A stretch of DNA of 64,000 nt from Sclerotiophoma versabilis. Its lineage: Eukaryota > Ascomycota > Dothideomycetes > Pleosporales > Didymellaceae. Position numbers and translations under genes: made by a program. The stretch is from the NCBI GenBank assembly GCA_012274445.1, contig JAAROD010000015.1:3038001-3102000 (forward strand), in the 5' to 3' direction. The notes beneath the pieces are model-generated. The model was not told where the DNA came from. It saw nothing but the letters and a program-made list of their open reading frames with translations, and did no database searches. This document shows positions 42,956 through 52,950 of this stretch, in pieces. Numbering within the stretch: the first letter of the stretch is position 1; every line of letters starts with the position of its first letter.

Positions 42956-45502
42956 TCACAACGGCGGAAGTGCTTCTCGACAGTTCGGGCAGATGAGCCG
43001 GTACCTCATCCAGCCCTCGAGACAGTTCGCGTGGAAAATGTGCCTGCAAGGAGTGACCATGTACATCCGTCTCTGGAGCACCATGCTCGTCCCACTGATC
43101 CCTGCCACTGTGCTCTCATCCGCCCCAGCTGGAACCACAGGCACCTCAATGTCCATGGCGCAGATGCTGCAATCAAACACCTTCTTCCCCTTGTCCTTGG
43201 CTTCCCCTGCGCTTTTGCTGCTTTCCTCGCCGCCTTCAATCGCATCGTCTGACGATGATGTCGCGTTGAGCGGCAACAACGCCCCTTCCTCGTCTTCCCG
43301 GAGTATGGGGTGGTAGTCGTACGCCGGCGGTGCCCAGCCTTCTCTCACAAAGAAACGTGGTCCTACCACGCTCTGGCTGACCAGCGCAACAATCTGCATC
43401 CACACCCATCCCACCAATACCGCGAATATCTGCCAGTCCGTCTCCGCAAACAGCACATTGTCGCCTTTGAGGTAAAAGTATGCAATCGGTATCAGTCGCG
43501 TCACCGACGTCCCGATTATGTAGTCCCACCGCAGCGCTCGCCCGCAGTTCCGCATCACATTCCGGTAGATCTGCGGCACCCAAAACGAGAGGTATAGAAA
43601 GGAGATGACGCTGAAATAAACCCTCCGGTACAGCGTCCGCGCCGTCGCGAACTGTATCGTCACGAAGAACGTGATGATGAGCAGGAGGCAGAAGCGGCTG
43701 TAGAGTGCCCCGAATTCGGCACGTGGATTCGGTGCTGCTGCTGCTGCTGCTGCTGCTGCGGGTGCGGGCGTGGTAGCTGGATTTCGAGTGGGGAGCAGCG
43801 GCGTGTCGTCGTCGTCTGACAGGGGGTCGTCTTGGTCGGGCGCAATGAGGATGGGTGTCTGTGGACGCGGTGGAGGACGGGGTGCTGTTACTGGAAGAGG
43901 AAGACCGGCAGGTGCGCCAGGAGGAGGGCGCGCGACAGTTGCTGGTGTGCCGAATGCGTCAGCCGCAAGAGGGAGATCATCTGAAGCCAATGGAGCTGCT
44001 GGAGCCGGTGTTGGTGTTGGCGTTGGTGTTGGTGCCGCTGAAGCCTGTTGTCGTTCCTGGCGCGCCCGCTCAGCAGCTTGGACGGACCAGATGTCCATCA
44101 AAAACCGAAGGTGCGCCAGGACAGAGAACAGCGCAACAAAGGCGATGCTGTACATGGCTAGTTGCGCGGTACCGAGGAAAAGGTACATGAAGATAAGGAC
44201 CAAAAATGTGAACCCGTCGCCTAGAGCCATCATGGCGATGGTGTAGAAGCTAACACGGTTGCGCATCGACGGCGTTGCGGTTTCTTTCATCTGCTTGATG
44301 AGAAAGGACAGCTGAAAGGCGAAAGCGATTGCGAAGGAGATGATACTGTGTCTGGCGCGCTCATTGTACTCTTCCGTCTTGGAGCCAACAAGGTGCATGG
44401 CTTCTGAGGGTGGGTAGTCTGGCGGTCCTTTGGATTGAATGACGTATCCGCAGTCGGGCGAAAAGCCCACCATGGACATTGATAGCTGCGAGCGATGGCC
44501 CAGCGGGGCGCCCGTGGGAAAACGCATCTCGTGTTCAAGCCAGTCCATGTCCACAGTGTGCACGCTTGGAGGTTGCTGTAGGTAGAGAACAAACTCGCAA
44601 TGGTGCGTCACCCCAACCATGTCCTCATTCGATCCAGCAGGCGAGCTCGTCCACGGATTCCAGACCGGGAATGGTCGGTGTGTTTGACGGTCGATGGTCT
44701 CGTGGATCGTCCAGTTCAGGAAGTCCCTCGTCGTATCATGAAGGCCCCGTGAGAGCTGGAAATGCGGCAGCGCAAAGATGCCCGCAAAGCGCTCACTCGT
44801 CGTCGTCAGCACCGCATGCCCGCTGTCTCTAAAATGCACACCATGCACATAAAACTCCCACCAATTTCCGCCAAAGCTCCCATCATCCCCTACCACGACC
44901 TTCGCGCTGATCTCCGAAATCGTCTTGTTCACGTCCATCCTCATCTTGTCCTCCAACTCCGTGATGTGCAGCCTGAACGGCCCGCCCTTTCCCGTCAGAT
45001 TGCGATCGAACTCCATTGCCGAGTTCGTGAATGGGTCTTTCGCAGGATGAGTCGTGTTCCCCATATCCTCAGGACGGCGCACGCGACTACTTGGATCGCG
45101 CACCCACTCGCCCTGTACGTAGCCCGAGACATTCTTATACACCGGCAGCTCCCCCTCTTCGAGTCTGCGCTCATGCATTGTCCCGTCGAGCACACTCCTC
45201 CACTTATCCCCCAGCGCCTGTTCGCCGTGCGCATTCGCCTGCGATTGAACGCTAGGCAGCAGATTCCACGCAAAGCCATCCTCGTCCCTGCATCCACTGA
45301 CGTTCAGCCATCTCTTTTTGCTGACGTCAAAGTCACCATATCTTGTCCGATTCAAGACATCTAGCTGGTCCCACTCGCGCTGTATCAGCTCGTCGTAGCG
45401 CGTGCGCGTGTTGAACGATTGCTGCTGCGGTTCGGGCGAGTTGATGAGGAGGAGTAGGATTATAAAGAAGAGGAAGGAGCGTGGGTCGCGGCGGACTTCC
45501 AT
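42956..45502 (-). CDS. dsc1: DSC E3 ubiquitin ligase complex subunit 1 (Tul1-like RING ligase)
   Basis: Single-exon 848-aa membrane RING ligase. In fungi the Golgi DSC complex ubiquitinates membrane proteins and is needed for SREBP cleavage. After a short N terminus comes a signal-anchor (FLFFIILLLLI). A large lumenal domain follows with many N-glycosylation sites, a DELIQREWDQLDVLNRTRYG start, and a WWEFYVHGVHF block. Multiple helices (for example ISFAIAFAFQLSFLIKQM) precede the C-terminal RING (CSICAMDIEVPVV, then CRHIFHANCLEGWMRYR and CPNC). The cytosolic loop has a TPTPTPTPAPAAP stretch and a poly-Ala run from CTG repeats near 43740. The start at 45502 is preferred because the anchor follows directly; an upstream ATG at 45607 is in frame. 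It is divergent from FAM32A. Confidence 0.93.
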   Translation of the reverse strand: MEVRRDPRSFLFFIILLLLINSPEPQQQSFNTRTRYDELIQREWDQLDVLNRTRYGDFDVSKKRWLNVSGCRDEDGFAWNLLPSVQSQANAHGEQALGDKWRSVLDGTMHERRLEEGELPVYKNVSGYVQGEWVRDPSSRVRRPEDMGNTTHPAKDPFTNSAMEFDRNLTGKGGPFRLHITELEDKMRMDVNKTISEISAKVVVGDDGSFGGNWWEFYVHGVHFRDSGHAVLTTTSERFAGIFALPHFQLSRGLHDTTRDFLNWTIHETIDRQTHRPFPVWNPWTSSPAGSNEDMVGVTHHCEFVLYLQQPPSVHTVDMDWLEHEMRFPTGAPLGHRSQLSMSMVGFSPDCGYVIQSKGPPDYPPSEAMHLVGSKTEEYNERARHSIISFAIAFAFQLSFLIKQMKETATPSMRNRVSFYTIAMMALGDGFTFLVLIFMYLFLGTAQLAMYSIAFVALFSVLAHLRFLMDIWSVQAAERARQERQQASAAPTPTPTPTPAPAAPLASDDLPLAADAFGTPATVARPPPGAPAGLPLPVTAPRPPPRPQTPILIAPDQDDPLSDDDDTPLLPTRNPATTPAPAAAAAAAAAPNPRAEFGALYSRFCLLLIITFFVTIQFATARTLYRRVYFSVISFLYLSFWVPQIYRNVMRNCGRALRWDYIIGTSVTRLIPIAYFYLKGDNVLFAETDWQIFAVLVGWVWMQIVALVSQSVVGPRFFVREGWAPPAYDYHPILREDEEGALLPLNATSSSDDAIEGGEESSKSAGEAKDKGKKVFDCSICAMDIEVPVVPAGADESTVAGISGTSMVLQRRMYMVTPCRHIFHANCLEGWMRYRLICPNCREALPPL

Positions 45503-46019
45503 CACGGCGGTCGTTGTGTAATGTTGGCGGCCATCGAGGTGTGTTGGTGTTGTGGCTGTGGAGTGATGTTGCTGATGAGTGATGCAAGTGCAGGGATGCG
45601 CGGGCATGTGCGGAGTTAGGGCTGGGGGAGTGGGGAAACGAACTTGCTATATACGAACATGGAGCATCTGACAACCATGTTTAGCTTGTTCAATTCGTTT
45701 ACTGCAGAGTTCTATAGTCAAGTATACATCTAATGCACCATGAGTATGTTCAAATCGTGGTCTCTGGAGCGCAGCTCCCTGTGCTTCGCGGATTAAATCC
45801 GTCAGCGCATTTTGTCATGCGCACTACGGTTCTATCTTAACCCAGATCTCGATCATCGTTGGCTCTTCATTGCAAAACGCAACCAGTTGCGGATCGGAGA
45901 AGGCACGATCAATAGCAGGTTGCAGCAATGAAGCGCTGTGTCACGTGTAGCTCGTTAGCGCATTTTGCTGCTCGAAGCTCGCACCAACTCTCCGCGACGT
46001 CACGGCCACAGCTCCCATA
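45503..46019. other. Divergent promoter region
   Basis: About 515 bp between the DSC1 and FAM32A starts. It should hold both promoters. No gene is recognised. Confidence 0.5.
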
Positions 46020-46406
46020 ATGCCGTCAGACTACACAACAACGGGCGGCGGCCTGAAACTGAAAGGCGCAGGAGTCGACAAAAAGAAGAAGAAGAAGCGA
46101 CCCAAGCCCACCGAAGCCGGCGAAACCTCCACCACAGACATCGAGAAGCGCACGTCGAATCCTGAAGATGTGAAATCTCCTGGCCGCTCGCTGTCGCCAG
46201 ACGCTGCCGAACAAGCAATCAAGGAGAACGGTGGGAGGAAGAAGACCGAGGCGGAGAAGAGGCACGAGGAATACAGGAGGAAGAGGCTGGAGGAGAAGCT
46301 AAAGCGCGAGGGTGTCAAGACGCACAAGGAAAAGGTGGAGGAGCTAAACAAGTACCTGAGTGGGTTGAGCGAGCACCACGATATGCCCAAAATTGGTCCT
46401 GGCTAA
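46020..46406 (+). CDS. FAM32A-like (DUF1754) nuclear protein
   Basis: Single-exon 128-aa protein. FAM32A is a small spliceosome-associated protein in the catalytic-stage spliceosome of animals, and DUF1754 covers its eukaryotic relatives. Visible features are a Gly/Lys-rich start GGGLKLKGAGVDKKKKKKR, a Ser/Pro linker and a charged helix, KKTEAEKRHEEYRRKRLEEK, followed by HKEKVEELNKYLSGLSEHHD and MPKIGPG, which are conserved in the family. The length matches. The short gene is intact with a plain ATG. Confidence 0.88.
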   Translation: MPSDYTTTGGGLKLKGAGVDKKKKKKRPKPTEAGETSTTDIEKRTSNPEDVKSPGRSLSPDAAEQAIKENGGRKKTEAEKRHEEYRRKRLEEKLKREGVKTHKEKVEELNKYLSGLSEHHDMPKIGPG

Positions 46407-47227
46407 GGTGGCTTGACTGTGCTGTGACTGCAGCACATGAACACACACCACAGCCAACGCTGCAGCCGCCCGAGCGACGGGGGAGCCTGGAGTCCCGCGA
46501 CCACCTTTGCAAGACAACGCAAGAAACATCTACCAGTGCTTAAGTCATACCTCTGGAGGTTCACTCTCTACAACGAGGTGCATCCTTGGCAAACTCGGGC
46601 AGACCTGGCGTTCCACATATGCGGAAAGCGACCTTGCATTACTTCAGAGGCCCTTATTTCGGAGAATGCACTTGGAGCTTACATCCAATATACGGCAATA
46701 ATACATAATACGCGAATCTTACATGACTATAACTCTATTGTGCGACATTGCTGGCATCAACGCATAGATCATTTCTCTCACTCTGCATTGTGAAGCCGAC
46801 TAAGCATCGATACCAAGGTCACTGATCAACAATTTCCAAGAATACCCTGGTACCAAAGTCTTGCCCAAATGTAACAATTTGTTGATTGTAGTAGGCTGCT
46901 ATGCTTGCAAAAACTGGCACCATAACCCCTCATTGTCACGGGCGAACCAAGGCACTGCTGCCAACGAAAGGCTGTTCGCACACATCACGTCCACAATAAA
47001 TCCCTGCAACCAGTACTCTTTCCCTTTATAATTACTCCAAAATCGAACGTGACAGACGCCATTTACGCCAGATTTATCGAAGCCCCATTATCATAATCCG
47101 CTCTTCCTCTCTTAATATTACACCCACACCGTTCCACCCTCTCAACATAGTGACAACCAAGCAACTACCAGTATCATCGAGGGAGATAGTGTGATTTAGC
47201 TTCAGAATATAAAGCGTTGGGGCTGCT
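46407..47227. other. Intergenic, no gene seen
   Basis: About 820 bp between FAM32A and the small secreted protein gene. AT-rich, with only weak open frames. A TATAAT-like run near 47024 and a TATAAAG at about 47208 precede the next gene, the latter only 20 bp before its ATG. Confidence 0.5.
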
Positions 47228-47603
47228 ATGACGAACTCGACACTTCACCTTCGCCTCACACTCATACTCAACCTTCTACTAGCACTCATGCTCGCCACCG
47301 CATCCGCCGGCCACCACAACAAGCGCGCCCGATCCTCCACTTGCGACGAAACATGCCTGCCCGGGATGCGCGAGTGTACACCCGTATGTTTGCTTATAAC
47401 CATACACGGCATATCTGACTGCTGATATGCGACAGACCTGCAAGGGCTCAAGATTCATTCACCACCCGATTGCTTGTGCGATAGCATGCGAGTGCCAGAT
47501 GTCTCAGATTGTCACGTTCTGCCGGGACCAGTGCGGATATAACTGTGCCGGGGACTGGCCTCTGGAGAAGAGGGATACCGGGGTTGCGGAGGAGGAAGCT
47601 TGA
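47228..47603 (+). CDS. Small secreted cysteine-rich protein (effector candidate)
   Basis: Two exons, 47228..47383 and 47436..47603, 107 aa. The leader (about residues 1-27, TLILNLLLALMLATASA) is a signal peptide. The mature part is cysteine-rich (C in DETCLPGMREC, TCKGS, IACAIACEC, TFCRDQCGYNCAGD), giving an even cysteine set for disulfides, and HHNKRARSS near the start has a Lys-Arg that Kex2 could cut. A second Lys-Arg (LEKRDTG) lies near the C terminus. The 52-bp intron has GTATGT and GCGACAG. I recognise no family; small size plus secretion make it an effector or antimicrobial candidate. Confidence 0.78.
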
Positions 47604-47709
47604 TGGCTTGAGCTGGCCCTCGTGATTGCCAAACATCGTTTCTTATTAAATATCATTGTAAGAGATTCCATTTGCGAGCTCAAGGGGTAGCCTTGCAGCT
47701 AATACGTTG

Positions 47710-47740
<31 letters not shown>

Positions 47741-48803
47741 CGTTTTTTTTTCTCTCTTTTTCTTAATGGATTCTAGGTGTCCGAGAACGCAGGATTCGAT
47801 TGATACCAATTAGTAAGACTTATACGTGGTTCTTTAGATCATATCGTTTAGAAATCTCTTATAAGACTTTTTCAAGAACCGTAAGTGCTACGGGACCGAG
47901 CATTAGTATAAGACCGAAGGACATTGATATTCTGATTGCAGATGCTGACACTGAAAGGTATGAGATGGATTGTTGCACGGCCTTCAACAATGCACTTCAA
48001 CATGATAAAGAGAGTCGGTTGGTATTGACGCTTAATTGGAGAACAGCAAGGTATTCCTCTAGTAAAGGGTCATGCCGTCTGAACTGTATATGTGTGAGAG
48101 AGCGCGTGATGAGAACTGTATTAAAACGATGGCAGAAGTGTGAAGAGGAGTGATGTCCCATCGTAAGTTGAGTAACAGATTCTCTAACCAGGCAAACACC
48201 ATGCTTTGCAATCTGTCATACTCAGTGATGTTCAGGAAACCGTCTATTCGGCCACTGTTCGGCGAGCCAATAGCTAAAGTTGGGAACCGAGACTGTCATG
48301 GTCGCGGTCTTCTGGCCAATCGTCTCGAGTTGCATTCGCCGTGTGCACTTGTGCATATTCCTGTTTCAGATCGGGCATAAGCTCAACCGTCTTGCCAAGT
48401 CCGACAAGACGTCACTGAGACTTCGGTGATACTTGGCCAGAGCTTGAGCAGAGCCGCATGGCATCTCGATTCCACTTCTGGCGGTGCGGAGTGGAGCTCC
48501 GCATGGCGATCTGGCTCCTGAGTGTCTCGAACGAGTGGGACGGGCCGGAGCGGCCCAGACTGCAACGTCCTGCCTCGATTCAACATTGTGCAGCTGACAC
48601 TCAATGTTATCACAGTGCGCGAAAGAAGGTTGATCACATAGACTGTTATTGGAATTTCCATCGTTGTGCAAACTGCAGGGCCTAGTTTTACTGCCCGAAA
48701 ACTCCACATGCCAACATCGCTGAAAACCGTACTGAAGACAAAGGAAATAATAAAAAAAAAATGCTTATGACCGTAAAACGTTCCTTCTCTTTTGGGGTAT
48801 CGT
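47604..48803. other. Intergenic with a (CTT) microsatellite
   Basis: About 1.2 kb between convergent genes. Near its left end is a (CTT)10 run. A 117-codon plus-strand frame at 47800-48153 has no recognisable features. Confidence 0.5.
47711..47741. repeat. (CTT)10 microsatellite
   Basis: Ten CTT units followed by a T-rich tail (tttttttttctctctttttctt). It lies about 110 bp beyond the stop of the secreted protein gene. Confidence 0.95.
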
Positions 48804-49451
48804 TCAAACTTCAGTAATGGCAACAAGTGTCATCTTTGGCGCATCGCCTTCCTCGTCTGCCACCTCGACTTCGTTGCGCTTGGTCTTCCTGCCCCCTGCT
48901 GGTGCGCCGTTGGCAGCCGAGTTCTGGGGAACATTGACACCAGGGCTGACAACAAGACCGACACCGGCGTTCTCTGAGCCCATCTCGATCTTGGGGGAGT
49001 TCTTCATAGCCTCCTTCGCATAGCCGAGAGCTGCGTTGAAGCCCTGGAGGTCGCGCTTGATCCACTGCATGGCGTCCTCGACAGCAGCCATCTGGCCCTC
49101 AGCGGGCGTGGGTCGGCGCTTTCCGAGGAGCTGGTCGACCGCGCGGCGGAGGTTCATTGATCGTTTGGCAGCTGGTTTTCCTTCAGCGGGCTTTTCTCCC
49201 TCTTTTGCCGGCTGCGCTGCTGGTGCAGCTGCCGGCTGTGCTCCTTGCTGACCTTGTTGCTGGCCTTCCTTAGCTGCTGCGCCTGAGGCGAGCGTGGCCA
49301 TCAGCTCCGAGGCTGATTCCTTCGATCCTAGCGAGATCTCGCCATCACCGACTACCAGGGCAGGGGAGTATGCGCCAAGGTTGATGTTGAGGGGGACAGC
49401 AGAGACGGAAACGGCTGCGAGAACAGCAAGGAGGACTTGTTGGGGAAGCAT
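48804..49451 (-). CDS. Secreted Lys-Arg-rich protein, possible Kex2 substrate
   Basis: Single-exon 215-aa protein, not recognised as a family. The signal peptide is MLPQQVLLAVLAAVSVSAVP. The mature chain is low-complexity, with a Gln/Ala/Pro/Glu block (about residues 60-95). Four Lys-Arg sites are spaced along it (AKRS, GKRR, IKRD, TKRN), which would release three to four fragments if Kex2 acts. There are no cysteines, unlike the neighbouring small secreted proteins. Function unknown; secretion is well supported. Confidence 0.65.
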   Translation of the reverse strand: MLPQQVLLAVLAAVSVSAVPLNINLGAYSPALVVGDGEISLGSKESASELMATLASGAAAKEGQQQGQQGAQPAAAPAAQPAKEGEKPAEGKPAAKRSMNLRRAVDQLLGKRRPTPAEGQMAAVEDAMQWIKRDLQGFNAALGYAKEAMKNSPKIEMGSENAGVGLVVSPGVNVPQNSAANGAPAGGRKTKRNEVEVADEEGDAPKMTLVAITEV

Positions 49452-51924
49452 CTTGATGGTATTGTTGTTGGGATTAGGGTTTTTGGCTAGTGAGGTTCGT
49501 TATAGAGTGATTATGGGATAGTTTTGAAGATTATGGGAAAGGTCGCTAGCGACTGGTAATGGTTAATAGTGAATGGAGTGACCGGACTGGAGAATTGAAG
49601 GAGCGCATTCTTCAAGATCTTATATACACAGAACATGTACAGGAAGCCCTGATGTGTGCGGTCCACCAGCCCGACCCCGCCAAGGCCGTGCGACTGTTTG
49701 GGGTGAGGTTGAAACTTCTGTGAAGCCATGCCAAGAGCCTCAAGACCATGCAAGCATATTCGTGGCAGGCATGGCAAAACTTGCCTCTGCAGCCTCGTTG
49801 CCAAGAGTTTGCTGCCGTTTGGAGTAGGCTTGAAACTTTTGTGATGCGGAGCCAAGCAATGATAAGCCTGAAGTCCGTGGTTCGGTGCAGCTGAGCGCAC
49901 GGGGAGTCCTACAAGGGTGGGGACTAGCTCGGTCTGGAGCTCCATAGACATCGCTCACTAGGTGGCTGAGATGGGGTAAGCTCAAGCAGGCTTTTCTGGT
50001 CGCCTCGGGCAAGAGGTCCTGCTATCAGCTCATCTGCTGTAGACGCACTTTGACGAGCACTACAGCTATGCTAAGAGGAAAAGCGAACCTACTCCTGTAC
50101 TGTCGTTGAGGACCCACTGAAGTCTTTTAGCAGAAATCACAGCTCTGCAGCGATAAGCTTGGTACATGGCCAAGCTTGCCGTGTAACGACTACATCTGTA
50201 CAGGAAGGCTTGAGATTCCAAGGCTGTAGTTGTCCCGTCATGCTGATTTTGCCAAGTACAGAACGTCTGAGATGGCGGCAGCAACAGCTCTTGGTCAAGC
50301 TCAAATGTGATCAGCGCCGTTCAGATTCGTGCAGGTAGATACTAGAGACCTCCTTGGCAACGGACGTTTCTCCACAATGCTCGTGGGGGGATCACTGTTC
50401 CAAGATATATGCCTCGGCCTTGAAGCTTCAGCTGGAGAAGCTTTTGCTGCAACAGACAGCGTGTTGACCAAGCGGAGCCTGAAAAGCTTGAGCGAGGCGC
50501 AGGCTGGGGAGGCGGCTTTACAAACGCTATCTGGCGTTTGAGGTGGGTGTTGCGCTAGGCATTTAGGCATGGATTGAATGAGACTAGCCGGATCGGGACA
50601 CGATCTCGAACGAAGGTGCGACAACCCTAACTTTGGCAAAGCGGACTGTCTGCTTAGTTCGTGACCCCTCCGGTCGGTTCAACACCTGAGTCTGTGAATT
50701 ATTGGCGATGCTTGTTCCTGAATGGCAGGTGCGAACACGGGTGGCTGACGCAACCGGATTTGGGCCGTCTCATCGGTCGACCATCAACTTCATCAGCATC
50801 AAAGAACGGCTGGTGAGGCAGGCTTCTCTGCAATCATAGGTAAGGGGGCCGTCTCAGGTTCGTTATACGAGGTATTGAAGGCGACGATGCGTTATAGTGG
50901 AGAGGTGATTGGGTACGACAGTACGAGGGGTCAAAACTTTCCATCAGCAGCTCGTTAAACCAGCGCCGTTCACACCCCTTCATCAACAACGATGATGGCT
51001 AATGACTTGGCACTAACAAGCTATCTGCAATGCCTTTGATCTCAGGTCTCAGAGCAGGTAGACTGGAACGGCGATGGGACAATTGATCCAAGCCATCTTT
51101 TGCCTTGTTCCTCTTAATATTCCTAACTTTTCGAAATGTCATAGTTCAAGTACACACGAAGACGATGGGCAAGCGATACCAAGCACTGTCACCGATAGAT
51201 TCCGTCTGGCATCTCTTGGAAAGACGTTGAGGTGGAGAAGACCCGCTGCCCAGCTGTCTCCCCGCAGAATCCACTCCTGATCGGCTCCCAAGAAGTCAGG
51301 CGCCCTTGGTAGGGGCAGACAGCTCTTGGAAAAGGACAAGACTTTAAGCCTGGCAACTAGGGAAGCCAAGATGAGTTCGCAGCACGCCCCTGGCTGTACT
51401 GCATAGACAAGTTCATGACGACCATAAGAGGTACGCAAGCCATTTCATGCGATTGCAGCTACATCTTATGCTCTTAGATCCGTTTAGGATCTCGACCAAG
51501 GTCCTGCTTAGAAAGTGGGCAATATGCCATGCCCGCTGATTGACTTCACCAAGGGGAAGATCGCAATCTGGCCCGAGTATTTTGCCGAAACCACCTTCGA
51601 CGACTTGGCTTTGGTGAACCTGAAAGGGGCTTTGAGAAAGTGACTGCTAATGTATGTTATTGTCTTATGATTTTAGCGATACAAAAGGACTGGAAATGTT
51701 CCGCCGAAAGATGGCTCGTTCGCCGATACAGACCGTGCAATGGCCCCACCACAAGAAAGAACTCTTTTTAGGTACTTCTTTCAATTTCGGGCAGGTTGAA
51801 TATTGTATTCAGGGCATGTGGGTGTCTTCAGCTGAAGGTGTGGAAAGCCATGAGATCTTTATTATAGCTACAATATAGCAATAGTTTGAGCGGATTTTGC
51901 ACCAGCCAATCACATGGCTCAAAT
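49452..51924. other. Long gene-poor stretch before the tRNA
   Basis: About 2.5 kb with no supported gene. Two 40-bp related blocks (49695-49734 and 49817-49856, about 77 percent alike) repeat 122 bp apart. Several open frames exist but none shows a coding pattern. Confidence 0.5.
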
Positions 51925-52007
51925 GGTTCGATGGTGTAGTTGGTTATCACGTCAGTCTAACACTGTTAGCTCACTGAAGGTCTCCAGTTCAAGTCTGGGT
52001 CGAATCA
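51925..52007 (+). tRNA. tRNA-Val (anticodon AAC) with a 9-nt intron
   Basis: Full cloverleaf by eye. The acceptor stem GGTTCGA pairs with TCGAATC, with one G-U pair, and A is the discriminator. The D arm is GTG/CAC around TAGTTGGTTAT. The anticodon stem is TCAGT/ACTGA with AAC at 51959-51961. The T arm is TCCAG-TTCAAGT-CTGGG. The anticodon loop is 9 nt too long, and the extra bases fit an intron (51963-51971) directly after position 37, as in other fungal nuclear tRNAs. Mature length is 74 nt without CCA. A T run follows as Pol III terminator. Confidence 0.9.
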
Positions 52008-52009
52008 TC

Positions 52010-52014
52010 TTTTT
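52010..52014 (+). terminator. RNA polymerase III terminator of tRNA-Val
   Basis: Five consecutive T bases beginning three bases after the tRNA 3' end. Confidence 0.75.
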
Positions 52015-52568
52015 GCCATAGTCCTTGGGGGCATGGTTACCAAGCTTTTTGCAAATGGGAGATGCTAAACTAGGAGGTCTAGACCATTTGCTGCCACGTT
52101 CGCTTAGTGGCTCTGTTCAGAATGTGTGGGCTCATTCAAAGCTGTAATTTGGAGTCTGACCTGGATCATGTCCTGTCATGGTATGCGTGGCCTAGGTCTT
52201 CGAACGAACAATACTTCGTGCATCGTCTCAGCAGGGACTATGTTCTTTTCTTTTGAATTCGATTTCCTCTTTCGCAGACTGGCATAGGCAGTAAATCAGC
52301 TCAAGCAGCCACAGTGGATGACAAAGTGTAAGTCCTATAAGTCTCTCTTATACTGGCCTAAGATACAGGGTTGAACACTTGACTTCATACTACTATAGTA
52401 AGAGAATTCTTTGCTCAAGAATGATGTGTTCTGTACTGTGTATAATCCTGTATCAGCCTCAGCAGCGCTGCCACCAGTGTTGCCGTCGCTACTTCCAGAA
52501 TCGTTCCCGCCGGCATTGGCGTTGCCAGCACCGTTTGCATTTCTAGCATCACCTGCCTCAGCACTGCT
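52015..52568. other. Intergenic, includes open frame beyond the next gene's stop
   Basis: About 550 bp. At its right end, in frame with the following minus-strand gene, 77 codons stay open after the TAG (to 52335). The first 45 or so are Gly/Asn/Ala/Ser-rich. Otherwise I see no gene. Confidence 0.5.
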
Positions 52569-52950
52569 CTAAGCCGCCGCTGTACTTGCCTGGATGCTTG
52601 CGCTGCACTGGTCTTCAAGATCGTTAGTCCACGGTCTATGCACAAGGCGTTGAGATCATACTTTTCTGGGTTGAACATTGAGCCACGCTCAGATTTGCAT
52701 CCCCTCCATTTGCCGCATTTGCACAAGCATTGAATTGCTGATCGCAGCTTCGTGCAAGTGCAGCGTCAATGTTCGCAAAGGTGTCACCCTTCACTTGGAA
52801 TGGGCGATCTGGGTTGCCAGAGTCTTGGACAGGTGTGGCTGCGATGCCGCCAAGCGCACTGGTGAAGGTTTGGATGTTGCTTGTCTGACGGCGTGCTGGT
52901 GCACTGAAGGCTACAGCAAAGAGGGCGAAAGTAATGATTGTTGACTTCAT
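52569..52950 (-). CDS. Small secreted protein, possibly truncated by an in-frame TAG
   Basis: Two exons, complement(52569..52612, 52662..52950), 110 aa. The signal peptide is MKSTIITFALFAVAFSAPA. The mature part contains four cysteines (SCDQQFNAC, AQCSTQ, QCSAS) and a D-x-x-x-N-A-C-A-N-A-like segment seen in several fungal secreted proteins. The intron is 49 bp (GTATGA...CTTGAAG). The chain stops at TAG (52571-52569) after QASTAAA, but the same frame continues for 77 codons, the first part being an Ala/Gly/Asn/Ser-rich tail of the sort such proteins often carry. Either the short form is real or the stop is a recent mutation. Confidence 0.65.

Noticed and set aside
47800..48153. 117-codon plus-strand frame
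   Set aside because: No signal peptide, motif or splice support; AT-rich neighbourhood.
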